A stretch of DNA of 64,000 nucleotides, taken from contig NC_132979.1 in NCBI RefSeq assembly GCF_047496725.1, positions 9,713,001 through 9,777,000 on the forward strand. Reading direction: 5' to 3'. Positions 35,570 to 48,800 of the stretch are shown piece after piece. How positions within the stretch are numbered: position 1 is the first letter of the stretch; each line of letters begins with the position of its first letter. Both the position numbers and the translations under genes were made by a program. The notes under the pieces are model-generated. The model made no database searches and had not been told where the DNA came from. It saw only the letters and a list, made by a program, of their open reading frames with translations. Source of the stretch: Anoplolepis gracilipes. Taxonomy: Eukaryota > Arthropoda > Insecta > Hymenoptera > Formicidae.

Positions 35570-35757
35570 AAAATACATATTAAAGATTCTTACACTAATT
35601 GCAATAATAATTATAATATTAATTTCTAACAATTTGCATTATCTATTATCGCAAGTTATAGAAAAGTATAATTAACAATTTTACATTAAATATTAAATTA
35701 CTTATCACATAACAGACTTTTGTAAAAGTAAAATTTTAAGTGTACTAAAAAAAAAAA

Positions 35758-36066
35758 ATGCTCGGCTTTATACGTGGGACAAACGAAGAGGAAACTAAAA
35801 ACAAGAATTGCGGAACATAAATCTAATATATTAAACAATAAAAATAATTCGGTTATTTCTACCCATATATTAGAGTATCATGATTTTGATTGGGAAGATG
35901 TGAAAATTTTAGATAGAGAAAATTTTTATAACAAAAGACTGATATACATAAAAAGATAAATAAACAGCATAAATTTGCTAACAGAATGTTTAAACTTTAT
36001 ATATCTAAACATTATAAACAAATTGCCGAAAAACTAAACAACATAGGATTTTGTTATTATTCATGA
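35758..36066 (+). pseudogene. Penelope-like element, GIY-YIG endonuclease fragment
   Basis: Reads LYVGQTKRKLKTRIAEHKSN, the YVGQT...R..EH core of the GIY-YIG nuclease found at the C-terminus of Penelope retroelements, then STHILEYHDFDWEDVKILDR. The frame stops at 35959 and continues in another frame (NKQHKFANRMFKLY) to about 36066. No reverse transcriptase is attached. It may be the missing C-terminal part of the same kind of element as at 42700-44240, but it lies in the opposite orientation. Confidence 0.8.
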
Positions 36067-37522
36067 TTTTAAAGATATAACTGTCGACCATTATCATAAG
36101 ATCAGTCCATCGATAAATTTCGTTATAGTTAAGAAAATTTGGACAATTATGTAAGTTACAATTCAACACAGTGTTCTTTCTGAAAAAATTTTTTTCTGTT
36201 ATTAACTAGTGAAATTGTGAGTTGATTTTTAATTATTTCAATACAGGTCTCCAACCTATTATTTTATTTTAAATTTGATGAGTCAACCTATGTGTCTCTT
36301 CTTGGCCTACTAACCAAAGGAAGAACACATCAACAATTTCTTATCTTATTAACAATATCTTTATGTTTAATTTTAAGCGTTGACTAAATAATGATATTTA
36401 ATTTTTCCTAAACTCACGTATACCGATATATAACGATTTATTGGCGTCATTTAATAATATGTTAAGATACAGTTATATGGCTTAAACAAACCTGCGTTTT
36501 TCTCATCTGCTTTTGTATTTTTGCGCTGATGGAAATCATAAAATTGACCGAAATATACGTTAGGATAATAAATTAAATTGTTACTCATTGTTAGAATAAA
36601 ATTTTTGCGCACTAACTACAGTGCTTGCTCGCAAATTTTCTAACTTAATTTTATATCTTATAAAGAGCTTATATATTATATATTTAATTCATCTCATTTG
36701 GTTTAAATCTGTATTATCATAAATTATATAAATCAGGAATGACGGTTTATAGATTTATACGTACATGCACGGCGAAATATTATTAAAGACAATCAGCAAT
36801 AAATAAATTTTTGTAAATATCAAGTGAGCCTCCGAGGGCCAAAAATAATTAAAGGACAATCACATTATCGATCATTTTGATACATTGGAAGTAATTATAC
36901 GGGAATGGAATAAAGTTAGCTCTGGACAATGGAATTTTTTTTAATAACTGCAAACACATCATAATTAGATATATAAGTTTATTATTTTAAAACATAGAAA
37001 TTTATATGTCAAATATGTCTGTTATCGATGCTGAATCTAACAATTTTTTTACGCAAAAGAGAGTAAATAAAGTTTACCTTAAAAAATTCTATAACTGTAA
37101 TTTATAGTTATAATAAATAATACGTTATCCGTTTCTTATTGTTCAAACATGGGTTTATTTGAATACTTTAACAAACTATTAAAGATTGTGCATGTACTAC
37201 TCTGTCCTTGATATAATATACTATACGATATAATATGCTATAGAATATATTAGCATTATTTTACATTAAGTTGTATTAAGTTAAATTAAGGAAAATATAC
37301 TAATTATTGATTTACCAGCAGTTATATATAATTTGGTCATAAAAATCATTATAATCGATTATGAGAAAAAGTTTTAAAAGTAATACATCCTAAAATAAGC
37401 ACTAAATTTATTACATAGGCATGAACTCTACATATTACAAAAAATCTATCAAGAGGCGTGAAGAAACATTGAGTCCAATTAGTGTATCTGAATCATTGAG
37501 GAGATATGAAACATTGAATGCT
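36067..37522. other. AT-rich intergenic sequence
   Basis: No coding frame above background, RNA gene or clear repeat was seen in this stretch. Confidence 0.6.
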
Positions 37523-37840
37523 ACTTGGGCATTTCAGTAGGGAATCACGTCAAAGACGGTCGAGTATAAACATCTACAAGCAGAAAAAATGTTAAAAATA
37601 TTATGTGTTTTATTAAAAGTATTAATATTAACAAGATTAACAATCGCGATTTCGGGAAATCTAGAAAATGACCTAACTCCGGTAAGTCTCCAGAAAAATA
37701 TTTTCATGCATTTTCTCATTTCTAACTTTATGCTAATAAAAAATATTTACACAAATAAAACTAAATGTTATATATTGCAAATAACAGATTACTTGTTTTA
37801 ATGACTGTACTTATAATTAGAGTTTTAACCATAATATAAA

Positions 37841-37889
<49 letters not shown>

Positions 37890-38267
37890 ATTTGTTAGTT
37901 TTGTATTATACATTTAAAAATCAGTGTTATATAATATAAAATTAAACTTAATTGAGACGGTATATTAAAATTTAAATGTATAAGAATTTTTTAATATAAA
38001 TTTTTTAAATTAATCATTTCGTTGATTCTTTGGTACACTGCTAAATTAAACACATGTGTGTTACTTTTAGTAGTCATGATTTTTCAATAATTTTTGAAAT
38101 GTTTCTATTTCTTTAAATATCTATTTCTATATATTAATTTTTATATAAAACTTACAGTATATTATGTTTTATTTAACGATAATTTAATGTGGAAATTCAA
38201 AATCTTTGAGTTAAAATAAATTACATCACGAGACAGCTACTAAATTCAAAGTAAAAGATTGATACAG

Positions 38268-38556
38268 TGAAAGTATGAGGATTCATTCGCCGGATTTTCG
38301 CCCTTTTCAAGTTTTCATAAAACCAATCGAAATCAATCTCTTTCATTTAAAGAAACATAATTTTAGTAATTTCAGTTTAAACGAAAATGTTTTAATTATA
38401 CTGGTACCCAAAAGTGCATAGAAATTATATATATATATAATGCGATATATTGAAGTATTTTCAAGAAAATCTGTCATCAGTGGAAGAGCATAAAAAATAA
38501 TGATGTTAACAGTTTCTTTTTTCGTGGGAGTGACGAACCGCAGGGTCCTGATCTCT

Positions 38557-38589
<33 letters not shown>

Positions 38590-38627
38590 ACACACACACA
38601 CACACAAACACACACACCACACACACC

Positions 38628-38699
<72 letters not shown>

Positions 38700-39063
38700 G
38701 CGCGCGCGGCACACAAAAACATATAAATGTGATAAATATTCATAAAAACTAATAATTTTTTGTGAATCCTAACAAGTACTGCTCAAGTATCGATCCAGAT
38801 GAGTGCCTAGCGATAGTTGTTGAATGAATGAAAGCATTACTTCATCCTCCACAATTATTTTTGATGCTTTTTCACTGATTTTCTTAAGAATACTTCAATA
38901 TATTATCGCATTATACATAAATGATTTCTATGCACTTTTGGAGATCAGTATGGTTCAAAACATCTCCGTTTAAACTGGAATTACTAAAATTATGTTTTAT
39001 TAAGTGAAAGAGATTGATTTCGATTGGTTTTATCAAAATTTAAAGGGGGCCGAAATCCGGCCA
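38268..39063. mobile_element. Fold-back element with (CA)n core
   Basis: About 210 bp at the left (38268-38490; contains CCAATCGAAATCAATCTC, TGCATAGAAAT) recur inverted at 38855-39063 (GAGATTGATTTCGATTGG, ATTTCTATGCA). The centre holds the CA microsatellite. The flanks carry homology to the neighbouring duplicated gene, which lacks this block in copy 2, so it inserted after the duplication. Confidence 0.8.
38559..38697. repeat. (CA)n microsatellite
   Basis: About 140 bp of CA units with a few AA and CC interruptions, in the centre of the fold-back element. Confidence 0.95.
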
Positions 39064-39690
39064 AAGTCCATTTGAGGGTCCATCTCCCCCTTTCAAATTG
39101 GCCTTCAATCAATTAGGATCAATAGACAAATCAACATCCACAACAGCTATCACTCGCTACGTGCCTATTTATATGGTATTTTTTATTTATCATAATTATT
39201 TACATTTTTTACATTTTTCTAAAGATAATGCAAAACATTATGTACAATATTTATTTTAAAACACATTTTGAAATACATAATTTGTTAAATACGATATATA
39301 TTGAACACATAATAATGCGAATGCAAGTAATGGACAGATCGACGTAAGGGAAGCAAAACAGTTCGCGATTTTAATTATAAATTATAGACTTTAATTTTTA
39401 AATTTAACTTAATTTCTGACGCTTCTTTAACAAAGCTAATAGTTGCTCTAAAATGTTAAGAAGAGATATCTTTCGTATATTTATATTAATTTTATTACTT
39501 AGAATTCTGCTTTCATTACTTTATCAATTTATATTCATTTGTGAAATAAATTTTAATCTAATCGCTCATTTTTTTTATCAAGCAATTCGACGAACACTTA
39601 CAAACTATACTATGTATATTTTTCAACCAAATGAGCGTGATTATATTAAATGAAGCCGGTAAGAGTTTATTGCAGACATGTCTAAAATCT

Positions 39691-40082
39691 ACTGATAAAT
39701 CATAATAAAACAAACTCTATGTATAAAATGTTATCAAAATAAAATTGAATTACAAAAAAGTTATGAAAATAATTTAACTTCTTATTTTAGAAATAAAAAT
39801 TAAATAAAAAATATCTCTCAGTAAAAAGATTATACAATAAATAAAAAATTTTATATCAAGAAAAGAAAAAAGTTAATGTTATTATGTTGCTAGTTACGTC
39901 GTTTATAAATGATCACAAATCTTATTTTTTAATTTTTAATCAATAATCAGTAAAGTTACAAAAACTGATAAACGCACTGTAACCATTGTAAAATTTCTAT
40001 TCATTATACCATAATTTGTTTTCGTTAAAAGATTTTTATTTTATAATAATATTTACTTTTTTATGTATTCAGAATTCTTATA
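39691..40082. other. AT-rich intergenic sequence
   Basis: Nothing recognisable. Confidence 0.6.
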
Positions 40083-40500
40083 CAGGGTAATGCAAAATAA
40101 TCTGATGTCCTTAAAATGACATATTCTTGAGTAAATTCTGAAACAATTTTATTTTTACAAAATTTCTGAGTTATAATTGAAAATAGTTAACTATTTATGA
40201 GCCGAATACAACGGGGAAGCAGGGACAACGAAACGCGCCATGAAATAAATGACTCCTTTAGATGATTAATAATATTACAACAGTAATAATAATTATTATT
40301 ATACAATATTATCATTTGAAGTTTATTGATTTATTATTGCATTCTATATGATATTATACAATATTATTGACCGTAGGAAAAGGCCATTAATCTGATGACG
40401 CGTTGCGCCGTTCCTGCAAGCCCGTTGTATCCGGCGCGTAAATAGCTAACTATTTTCAATTATAACTCAGAAACTAAGGCCAATTTTTGTGAATTACTTT
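40083..40500. mobile_element. MITE-like palindromic remnant
   Basis: The left tip CAGGGTAATGCAAAATAATC follows TTATA. A block AATAGTTAACTATTTATGAG recurs inverted as AAATAGCTAACTATTTTC near 40440-40460, as do CCGTTGTAT/ATACAACGG. The arrangement resembles the 15110-16055 element (GTTAGC/GCTAAC blocks at arm ends) but the sequence differs. The right tip is eroded. Confidence 0.55.
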
Positions 40501-41269
40501 TTTAATAATTATATTACTTTTTTAAATAATTATTACAAAAATTGCAAAATAGTGAAGAACTTTTTTCCTCGGTTTAACCTACTCTACCTATACAAGAAGA
40601 GATATTATTATGAGATATTTTGTATATATTATGAAATAAAAAAATAGTTAAAAAAATAATTTTATATTTTACATATATATTTATAATTTTTTTTCTACAA
40701 ATCTAACAAAATACCTGATGATTTTCGAATTAATAATAATATAATTTTCGCATATTAACAAATTTCATTATGCTTACATATATTATATAGAACAATGTAT
40801 GTGATCTATAAACATATGAATAAGACATAAGTAATTGTTCATTTAGTTTTAAAATAACGCCAATAAAATAGTTTTCAATTTTTCGCCCACATTCTTGTAG
40901 CCTAGCCGAGAAGTTTTGTATTATGCACATATCTTGTGATATTCATACAATTTTGGACAAGTAACAAATTTCAATTCATCCAGGATTTTATTGGTGAATA
41001 CTTTTTGAGGTATCCCCCAAAGAAAATCACACAAAAGTAAGATCAGCTGATCGAGCATTTCAATAATGTAAACCAGAAATAATTGATTTTTAAAATTAAA
41101 AATCAATTATTTCTGGTTTACTTATGCCTTACATATGTTTGCAGATATAATGACATAAAGTTTTCTGTACATTTACATAATGAATTTTATTAATATGTTA
41201 AAATTGGCTTTATAATTACAAGGTACCGAAATAAAGTCAGCGTTGGAAAATCAAATTTTTTAATGAACA
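40501..41269. other. AT-rich intergenic sequence with a perfect hairpin
   Basis: No gene seen. The only structure is the inverted repeat listed separately at 41070-41121. Confidence 0.55.
41070..41121. repeat. Near-perfect inverted repeat (hairpin), about 25-bp arms
   Basis: TAAACCAGAAATAATTGATTTT is followed directly by its reverse complement with almost no loop. No T run suitable for a terminator context in a eukaryote; probably a small insertion scar or a tiny palindromic element. Confidence 0.85.
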
Positions 41270-41351
41270 GTTATTATAATAATTGCAAATATACTGCATG
41301 ATAATTAAATAAGTAAGTTTACTATTTCGAAAATATACATAGCTAGTGATC

Positions 41352-42600
41352 ACTAGTCGAGAATCACGTCAAAGCCGAATGAGTACAAACATTTACAAGA
41401 AGAAAAAATTATTATGTTAAAAACGTTAAGAACATTTTGTGTTTTATTGAAAGTGTTAATGCTAACGAGAGTGACCTTTGCGATTTTGTCGGGCAATCTG
41501 AAGGATAATGTAACTCTGATAAGTCTCCATGAAAGTATTTTTATTCATTTTCTTTGATCTAACTTTATGCTTAAAGATTTTTATATAAAGAAAACTAAAT
41601 GTTATATATAAAAGATAATAAATTACTTGTTTTAATGACTGTCCCCAAAATACATAATTAAAAAGTTTTAACGATATAAAAAACATATATAAAATTTGTT
41701 AATTTTGCGTTACACATTTAAAAATCAATGTCATAAAATATACTACAAAATTTAACTTCATGAAAATGGTATATTAAAATTTAAATGTTAAAATAATAAT
41801 TATACAATTTTTAATATAATTTAATTATTCCATTGATTCTCTGCTACACTGCTACGATAAACACATATGTGATACTTTTGTTAGACATAATTTTTCTATA
41901 ATTTTTAAAATGTTTTTACTTTTATAAATATTTATTTATATTTATTAATTTTAATGTAAAACTTACAGTAAATTATTTTTCATGTAACGACATTTTAATA
42001 TTGAAAATCAAAATCTTTGAGTTGAAATAAATTATGTAACGAAACAGCTAGTAAATTCAAAGTAAAAGATCGGTAAAATAAAATTTCAAATTGGCTTTTA
42101 ATCAATTAAGACCAATAGACAAATCATTATGCGCAACAGCTATATATCACTCGCTATATACGTATTTATATACCTACTATTCTTTAGTTATCGTAATTTT
42201 TTATATTTTTCTAAAGATATTGCAAAACATTTTATATAATATTTATTTTAAAATACATTTTGAAATATATAATTTGTGAAATACAACATATGTTAAATAC
42301 ACAGTAATGCAAATAATGAGAACATCAATGTAATTAAACGGTCGCATGTTCATTAATGTTGTTATGTAGAATTATGCTTTCATTGTTTCATCGGTTTATA
42401 TTAATCTGCTATAAACTTTGATTTAATCGCCCATGTATGTTGATGAAACAATTCGAACATTTACAAACTATACAATGTACATATATTTTTGAACAGGTTA
42501 TCTCAGCCTTCGAGATTAATGATCACTACATGTTATCAAACGTCTCCTCTGACAGTGTGACTATATTAAATGAAGCCGGTAAGTGTTTATTGCAGACATG
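41352..42600 (+). pseudogene. Small signal-peptide gene fragment, copy 2
   Basis: An exon at about 41415 begins MLKTLRTFCVLLKVLMLTRV and aligns through the following intron with copy 1. The donor GT seen in copy 1 is AT here (CTG|ATAAGT), so splicing is probably lost. A short internal exon is clear at about 42499-42580 (AG acceptor; VISAFEINDHYMLSNVSSDS; donor GTAAGT). The family is unknown; a secreted peptide or an extracellular N-terminus are possibilities. Confidence 0.45.
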
Positions 42601-42699
42601 TTTACAATCCTAAAATTAACTGATAAATTATAATGAAATATAAATATAATAAAATGAACTCTATACCTATATAAATGTTATCAAAATAAGATTGAAGTA

Positions 42700-44240
42700 C
42701 AAAAAAATTATGAAAATAATTTAATAAATAATCAGAGAGCAATAAGGCGTGATCAACAAGATAATATAAGGTATTTATTTTATATTTCATTGGATGGTTT
42801 GAATGAAAGTTAATGTATCTTCCCGACCATGTAGGCTTCATAAACCTACCTAAACCAGTTAGTTATAAGCGTATTGTCGACACGCATAATCGTTGTATTT
42901 AAAAAACTAATGGAATCGTCATGTTCTATTTCAACGGTAAATTTCAATCGAGAGTGAAAATTATTAAAAGTCTCTACCAACTCGTCTATTCCTGTGCGTG
43001 GAACAATTGCAAAAATGTCGTCAACATATCTATAATAGGCAGAGACGTTAAAACTTAACGAATTTAAACAATGTGACTCTAGATCATCCATCACAATGTC
43101 GGCTAAAATCGGAGATAAGGGAGAACCCATAGGACTTCCAAAGATTTGCTCGTAAAAGTGGCCATTAAAGCTAAAACTAGTCGAGTCCAAAATCAATTCT
43201 ATTATATGTAAAAATTGAGGGAGATTAAAACTCGTGACGGAAGTAATGTCATTCCAACGTTTTTTGATGGCACTCAGAACCAAATCCTTAGAAATATTAG
43301 TGAATAAAGAACTCAGTTCAATGATATCATCACATCCCCACTATCGATAATAGTATCCTTGTAGAAAAGGACCAACCGTCCTTGATATGTGAGACTGGTT
43401 TTAGAATTGAACCATGCAATATATCATATATATATGTAGAGACATTATACAAAGGGCTACCAACCGAAGAAACAATAATTCTTAAAGGAAATCCTGGTTT
43501 ATGAATCTTAGGTAAATCATAACAGCGAGGTAAATTACCATTAGTGCACTTAAGATGTTTATACGTTCTTTCATCGATCAACTCATTATCAAACCATGAT
43601 TTTAATAATATATTTATCTTATTCGTAAGTAGTTTGATCGGATCTTTATTTATTTTCCTATAAGTAAACTCATCACTCAATAACGATTCCATTTTTAACA
43701 AATAATCAGTCTTATTCATCACCACAGTGGACTGCCCCTTATCAGCTTTGGTGACTAAAATGTCTTTATTGTCAAATAAAAACTTTTTTGAAAGTGAAAA
43801 AGCCCCAAGAATATGTCTGTCGACATAACTTATATGCCTTTACAAACTCAAGAATCTCTGAAGTGTATTGGCAACAGAATTCTAGTTGTTTCTAAAAGAT
43901 GAGTGGAAATCTTATCTGAACAAGACTCAAAATTCTTAACAACATCTAGTACATAATTGACTCGATCATTACTGCGTGACGAATTTATAGGTAACGCAAA
44001 ACTGTCACCCAGGCTTAGAAGCATAGAGACCGTATCAAGAATTGTCTTATTACTAATGTTCATAAACCATTTAGAATTGTCAATGTTTGAAAAAGGATCT
44101 TCTTTGAAATTATATTTCCGTTTTAAATTGTTGATTTTTTTATTAAATTATTATTTGTTTTAAGATCAAACGATAAGATTCTTTGTTTATTAAGTTCAAA
44201 AAAGTTCAGAAAAGGACCACAACCAGATGGTCGAAACGTT
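42700..44240 (-). pseudogene. Penelope-like element reverse transcriptase
   Basis: Minus strand. Visible: KADKGQSTVV region, LPRCYDLPKIHKPGFPLRII, the fingers/palm FGSPMGSPLSPILADIVMDD, catalytic YRYVDDIFAIV, then FLNTTIMR and, in another frame, KPTWSGRYINFHSNHP. Frame changes occur near 43290, 42843 and 43735. The 5' part (up to 44240) is also shifted. The GIY-YIG domain is missing. Dead copy. Confidence 0.88.
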
Positions 44241-44877
44241 GTGCTATTAAATAAAGGATTTTTGGCTAGTTTGGTCGTTTAATTATACTATTGGCTTTTA
44301 ATTAAGTACTAGCGATTTTAATCTAATAATCTAAAATTTCTATTTATCATAAAATTATTTGTTTTTGCTGAAATATTTTTATTTTAGAATAAGATTTTCT
44401 TCCTTTTTGCTTAATTATTAATAGTGTGTTTACGTCTTAAAACACAAAAATACTGTTATTATATAATTCAAATATATTGAAAATCAGTACTGTAGCTATT
44501 GGTTAAATTTCATCATACTTTGTAGTTTATGTTTTCATTTCATTCTTTATTTAGCAAAAGGCCATCTGAACTTACTTATTATATGATATCCTTTTAGTTA
44601 TAATTTAAGAAATTCTTCCACTTTATCTTTTTTCAGTTATTGAAATCAGAATTAATATACGTAATTATGATATACTAAATACAATTTTGAAATCTTTATA
44701 AAGATTTCACTATATGTATAGCACGCCGTTTTACTTTTTAATAACATAAAGAATATTCCACTCATTAAAAAAGTTTCAAAATACAAAATTTTTCTAAGCT
44801 TTCTTTAAAATCTTTCGTAAATATGGATTTACGTAACGTAATAATTCTTATAACGTAATAAAATGTCACCATTAATT
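44241..44877 (-). other. AT-rich flank; distal part of the interrupted HECT-like sequence
   Basis: The last about 100 bases before the Maverick insertion (minus strand, from 44877) continue the HECT-like frame that ends at 60895: after the 6-bp target site the frame reads about a dozen codons (NGDILLRYKNYY) to a stop. No other gene is seen. Confidence 0.5.
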
Positions 44878-45290
44878 AGTAGTGTTATAGTGGGGGATTC
44901 TAAGCCATGGGGCGCCGAGGGGGATGCGGGGGCGGGGGTATCTGGAAGGCGCCAGGGGTCTGGTGTTAGGGAAAGGGGGTGGAGGGGAAGGGTCCTACAC
45001 ACGTTCGAAAGTAGATGTTTATCTTTGCGGTTGATTTTATAGCCGGGGGTATTTTAGAAGTCATAAAACTGTTTTTTTTTCTAATTTTATGATCATTTTA
45101 TGGTCATTATATCATTAGGATTTTAAGCGCCGACGTTCGGCAGCTTTGCACCCTCGCGGAAAATCTCCCATAAAACTGGAGCGAAACATCTTCCATAATT
45201 TTTAGGGAAAGAACTGCAACTGCAAGGTGTTTATCTTTGTGGTTGATTTATAGCCCGGGGACATTTTAGAGGCCATAAAAGTCGTGGGAA
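44878..45290 (+). repeat. Left terminal inverted repeat of copy B
   Basis: Inverse of about 60480-60894 with few differences. Contains G-rich runs near the tip and the block CGTTCGGCAGCTTTGCACCC. Beyond 45290 similarity becomes patchy. Confidence 0.92.
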
Positions 45291-45518
45291 AACAATAGAA
45301 ATTTTTGGCCGACGCTGCGACGAACATGTCGGAACGATTTTATAGATGCAAAAGCGTTGACGTTCGGTAGGATGTGTTAAGACAGCATTAGGCGAAATAT
45401 AAGAAGAATGAGAGCCCCGTCAAACCATAGTACGATTTGAAAGGGCATAGAAGAAACTGTGGAAAAAAAAAATTTGAGTGGTTACTGTCAGGCATTAGAA
45501 TTGTTAGTGACACAATAA

Positions 45519-45881
45519 ATGGAAAATATTAATTTCGAAGCGATAATAGACGAGTCGTCAGACGAAGAGCATGCGTTGTCGGACGATAGTAATTATATTA
45601 GTGATTGCAGTAATACCGATTTTGACGACAACGTAGTAGAAAATGAACAACTCCAAAATCAACGTAAGATTTGACACTTTTATTATTCAACGGGTGGTGC
45701 TCTAGCTCTCTGTGCTTCGTGTATGGACACCTTTCGAGATGACATCGGATTAATATACGAAATACGGAGACATAAAGTTACATCGCCCGATGAGGTGGAT
45801 ATGCGATGGTGCAGTAGCTGTCAAATTTTATTACATATAATAATGTCGCGTAATATGTGTTATGTTTGCACACAAAAATAG
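45519..45881 (+). pseudogene. Acidic, Cys-rich small protein near the left end (copy B), one stop
   Basis: 51 acidic codons (IIDESSDEEHALSDDSN) end in a TGA (45672-45674), and the same frame continues for 69 codons with CASCMDTF, WCSSCQILL and CYVC. Four CxxC-type half sites suggest a zinc-binding module. The plan is the same as the right-end gene (60228-59836): acidic start, then C..C, C..C, C..C. Its frame ends 10 bases before the polymerase ATG, so both may share a transcript. A GTAAG at 45664 could be a splice donor instead of the stop mattering. Function unknown. Confidence 0.5.
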
Positions 45882-45890
45882 AGAAAAAAA

Positions 45891-48800
45891 ATGGAAAACG
45901 TGCAGCAGAAAGAACGCGACTTGTTGGAGCGTTCCCACCAAGTCACCACATTGGGTGAATATTTTGGATGGCTGCAGCATTGCGAGGAGTTTATCGAAGA
46001 GCTCGAAGAACGCAGCCGTGTCAAGCGTCCGCGACTCTCAATCGGAAATAGACAATCTTTGGTGACAAGAATTGCGCGACTCGAGGGTGCAAAAACTCGA
46101 TTGCAGAGACAGTTTATACCCAGTGGTGATGATTGTAGTAGTGAAAACGCGGAAAGACTCATATGGCGAGAGATTGATACGGCGTTTGAGAGCCGCATCT
46201 TCACTGGTGCGGTTATAAATTATAATCACATCGAACCTCGTCAATTTTTGGAAGATGCGAGTGACATTGTGCTTGAGCACGTGCGAGACGTTATGCAAAA
46301 ACATAACAGTGTGAAAGTGAATACAGTGTTTAACGGCGAGTTTGTGGCGGGCGATAAGCATGCCAATAAATCAATCAATACGAGAAACTGTGAACTCTTA
46401 CATACATCCGATTTACGTGAGTGGTATGAGCGGCGAGTCGTCGAGCCAATCCTTGCATCGCTCGAAGAATTTTAGAAACGCGATGGGCATTATCGCGTAT
46501 ACTAAATTGACTGTAAATATAAATAAATATAATCCTATGCGCGCCGAATGTTACGTGCAATTATCGCGAAAGATAATAATGAAACGAGTAGTGGTTAACG
46601 TGCAATCTAAAGACAATGCATGTTTTGCGTGGGCGGTAGTGGCTGCTCTGTATCCAGCTGAAAGATGCACACACCGATAATCATCGTACCCGCATTATAC
46701 AACAGTACTAAATCTCCAAGATATTGAGTTTCCAGTCACTCTTAATCAAATTAAAAAATTTGAAATTTATAATGACATTTCAATCAACGTGTACAGTTTT
46801 GAAAACGAAAACATTGTCCCTATTCACCTTACGGAGCAAAAGAGAGACAAGCACGTCAACTTGCTCTACGTGCAAGATGCGCAAGATATCGGACATTTTG
46901 CATGGATCAAGAATCTATCTAGACTTGTTAGTATGCAACTCAGCAAACACAAGACTAAAAAATATATCTGCGATCGGTATGTATATTTAATAAAACTGTC
47001 TAAAAATATTTAAAACAAGGATATAAAAATTTTAACTTTTATTTTACAGATGCATGCACTATTTTCACTCGGTCCAAAAATTGCAATCACATTCAGTAGA
47101 CTGTGGAAAGATGAACGACTGCGCTATCCGGTTACCGAGCGATAAGGATAAGTGGCTCGCATTCACTAACTGCAATAGAAAGGAGCGACTATCTTTCGTC
47201 GTGTACGCCGGGAGTGCGTTTTGGTGAAAAAAGAAGAAAATTTTTATCAACATCACCAAGTATTTAGTATGGCTTATTATGTACATTGCTCGTACGATAA
47301 TTCGTTATCCGCGTATCATTCTCGTCGCGAAGCCAATTGCGTTGCATGGTTCACCGACGAACTTAAAAATTTGGCGCAACGTGTAGAAAATATTTTAACA
47401 ACCAATGTCCCCATGGTAAATTTAACGCAAAATGAATGGAAAGAATTTCGAAGTGCGACTCAGTGTCATATATGTGAGAAACCATTCGTAGAAGATGATA
47501 CGCGCGTACGCGATCATTGTCATTTGACCGGGCGATACAGAGGTCCCGCGCATTCAAATTGCAATCTAAATTACAAAGAATCTTTTTGCATTCCAATAGT
47601 ATTTCATAATTTATCTGGTTATGATTCTCACTTTATAATCGAGGAAATAGCCACAGCGTTCGAAGGGGGAATCGATTTACTTCCGATAACAAAAGAAAAA
47701 TATATTTCATTTACAAAACATGTTAAAGGTACGAAAGACAAACCGGGAAATCACATTAAATTACGTTTCATAGATTCATATAAATTTCTCACAAGTCTCG
47801 ACAAATTGGCGTCTTTTCTGAGCAAGGATAAACTCAAAATTTTACAATCGGAATATAAAAATTTATCCGCCGAAGATTTCAATTTATTAACAAGAAAAGG
47901 TGTCTTCCCGTACGAGTACATTGACTGCGTAGATAAATTGCAAGATGCGTGTTTACCATCACGAGAATCATTTTACAGTTCCTTGACAGATAACACAGTA
48001 TCTGAGAGCGATTACGCGCACGCTGAGATTGTGTGGAAGCGATTCTCCATTGGAACGCTAGGCGAATATAGCGATCTGTATTTAAAAATCGATGTTTTGT
48101 TATTAACCGACATTTTTTAAAATTTCCGAGAGAGTTGTATCAAGAGTTATGGGCTCGACCCCGCGTATTACTATACTCTTCCCGGTTACACGTGGGACGC
48201 CATGTTAAAGTATACGAAAATTATATTTGAATTACTCACAGACATTGACATGGTTATGTTTATCGAACGAGGTATACGCGGTGGTTTGAGTCAATGTTCC
48301 AACAGGTACGCGCGTGCTAATAACAAGTACATGCAGTCGTATGACTCATTGAAACCATCAACGTACTTGATGTATTTCGATGTTAATAATTTATACGGAT
48401 GGGCAATGTGTCAACCATTGCCCTACGCCGATTTTCAGTGGGTCGATAATGTTTCCAACTTTGATGTATCATCGATCGCGCTCGATTCGTCTACAGGCTA
48501 CATCCTCGAAGTCGGCCTCGAGTATCCGCAACATCTTCACGATTCGCAAACTGACCTACCGTTTTGTCCGACACGCGACAAACCACCTGGCAAGCGCGAG
48601 GATAAGCTTCTCGCAACCTTATAAGATAAGAAGCGTTACGTAGTACACTACCACAACCTGCAGCAATATTCCCGTCACGGCCTTCGTATTGCAAAAATTC
48701 ATCGTATATTACAATTCATTCAATCTCCGTGGCTCCGTACTTATATAGAACTCAACACAAAATTTAGAACACTGGCGAAAAATGAATTTGAAAAAAATTT

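Larger units (their letters stand above)
37523..39690 (+). pseudogene. Small signal-peptide gene fragment, copy 1 of a local duplication
   Basis: An exon at 37589 begins MLKILCVLLKVLILTRLTIA, a hydrophobic start like a secretory signal, and ends at the donor CCG|GTAAGT at about 37681. A later piece (39453-39660) aligns with the second copy but has lost most of its short exon. It contains a (TA)n tract (37841-37888) and the fold-back insertion at 38268-39063. The protein family is not recognised. Compare 41352-42600. Confidence 0.45.

Noticed and set aside
38343..38745. Open frames of Val/Cys or His/Thr repeats
   Set aside because: Translation of the CA/GT microsatellite.
41070..41121. Hairpin as a transcription terminator
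   Set aside because: Rho-independent terminators do not apply in an insect nuclear genome, and no gene ends here.
46724..46990. 88-codon frame overlapping the polymerase region
   Set aside because: Shadow of the polymerase frame in another phase; copy A conserves only the polymerase phase.
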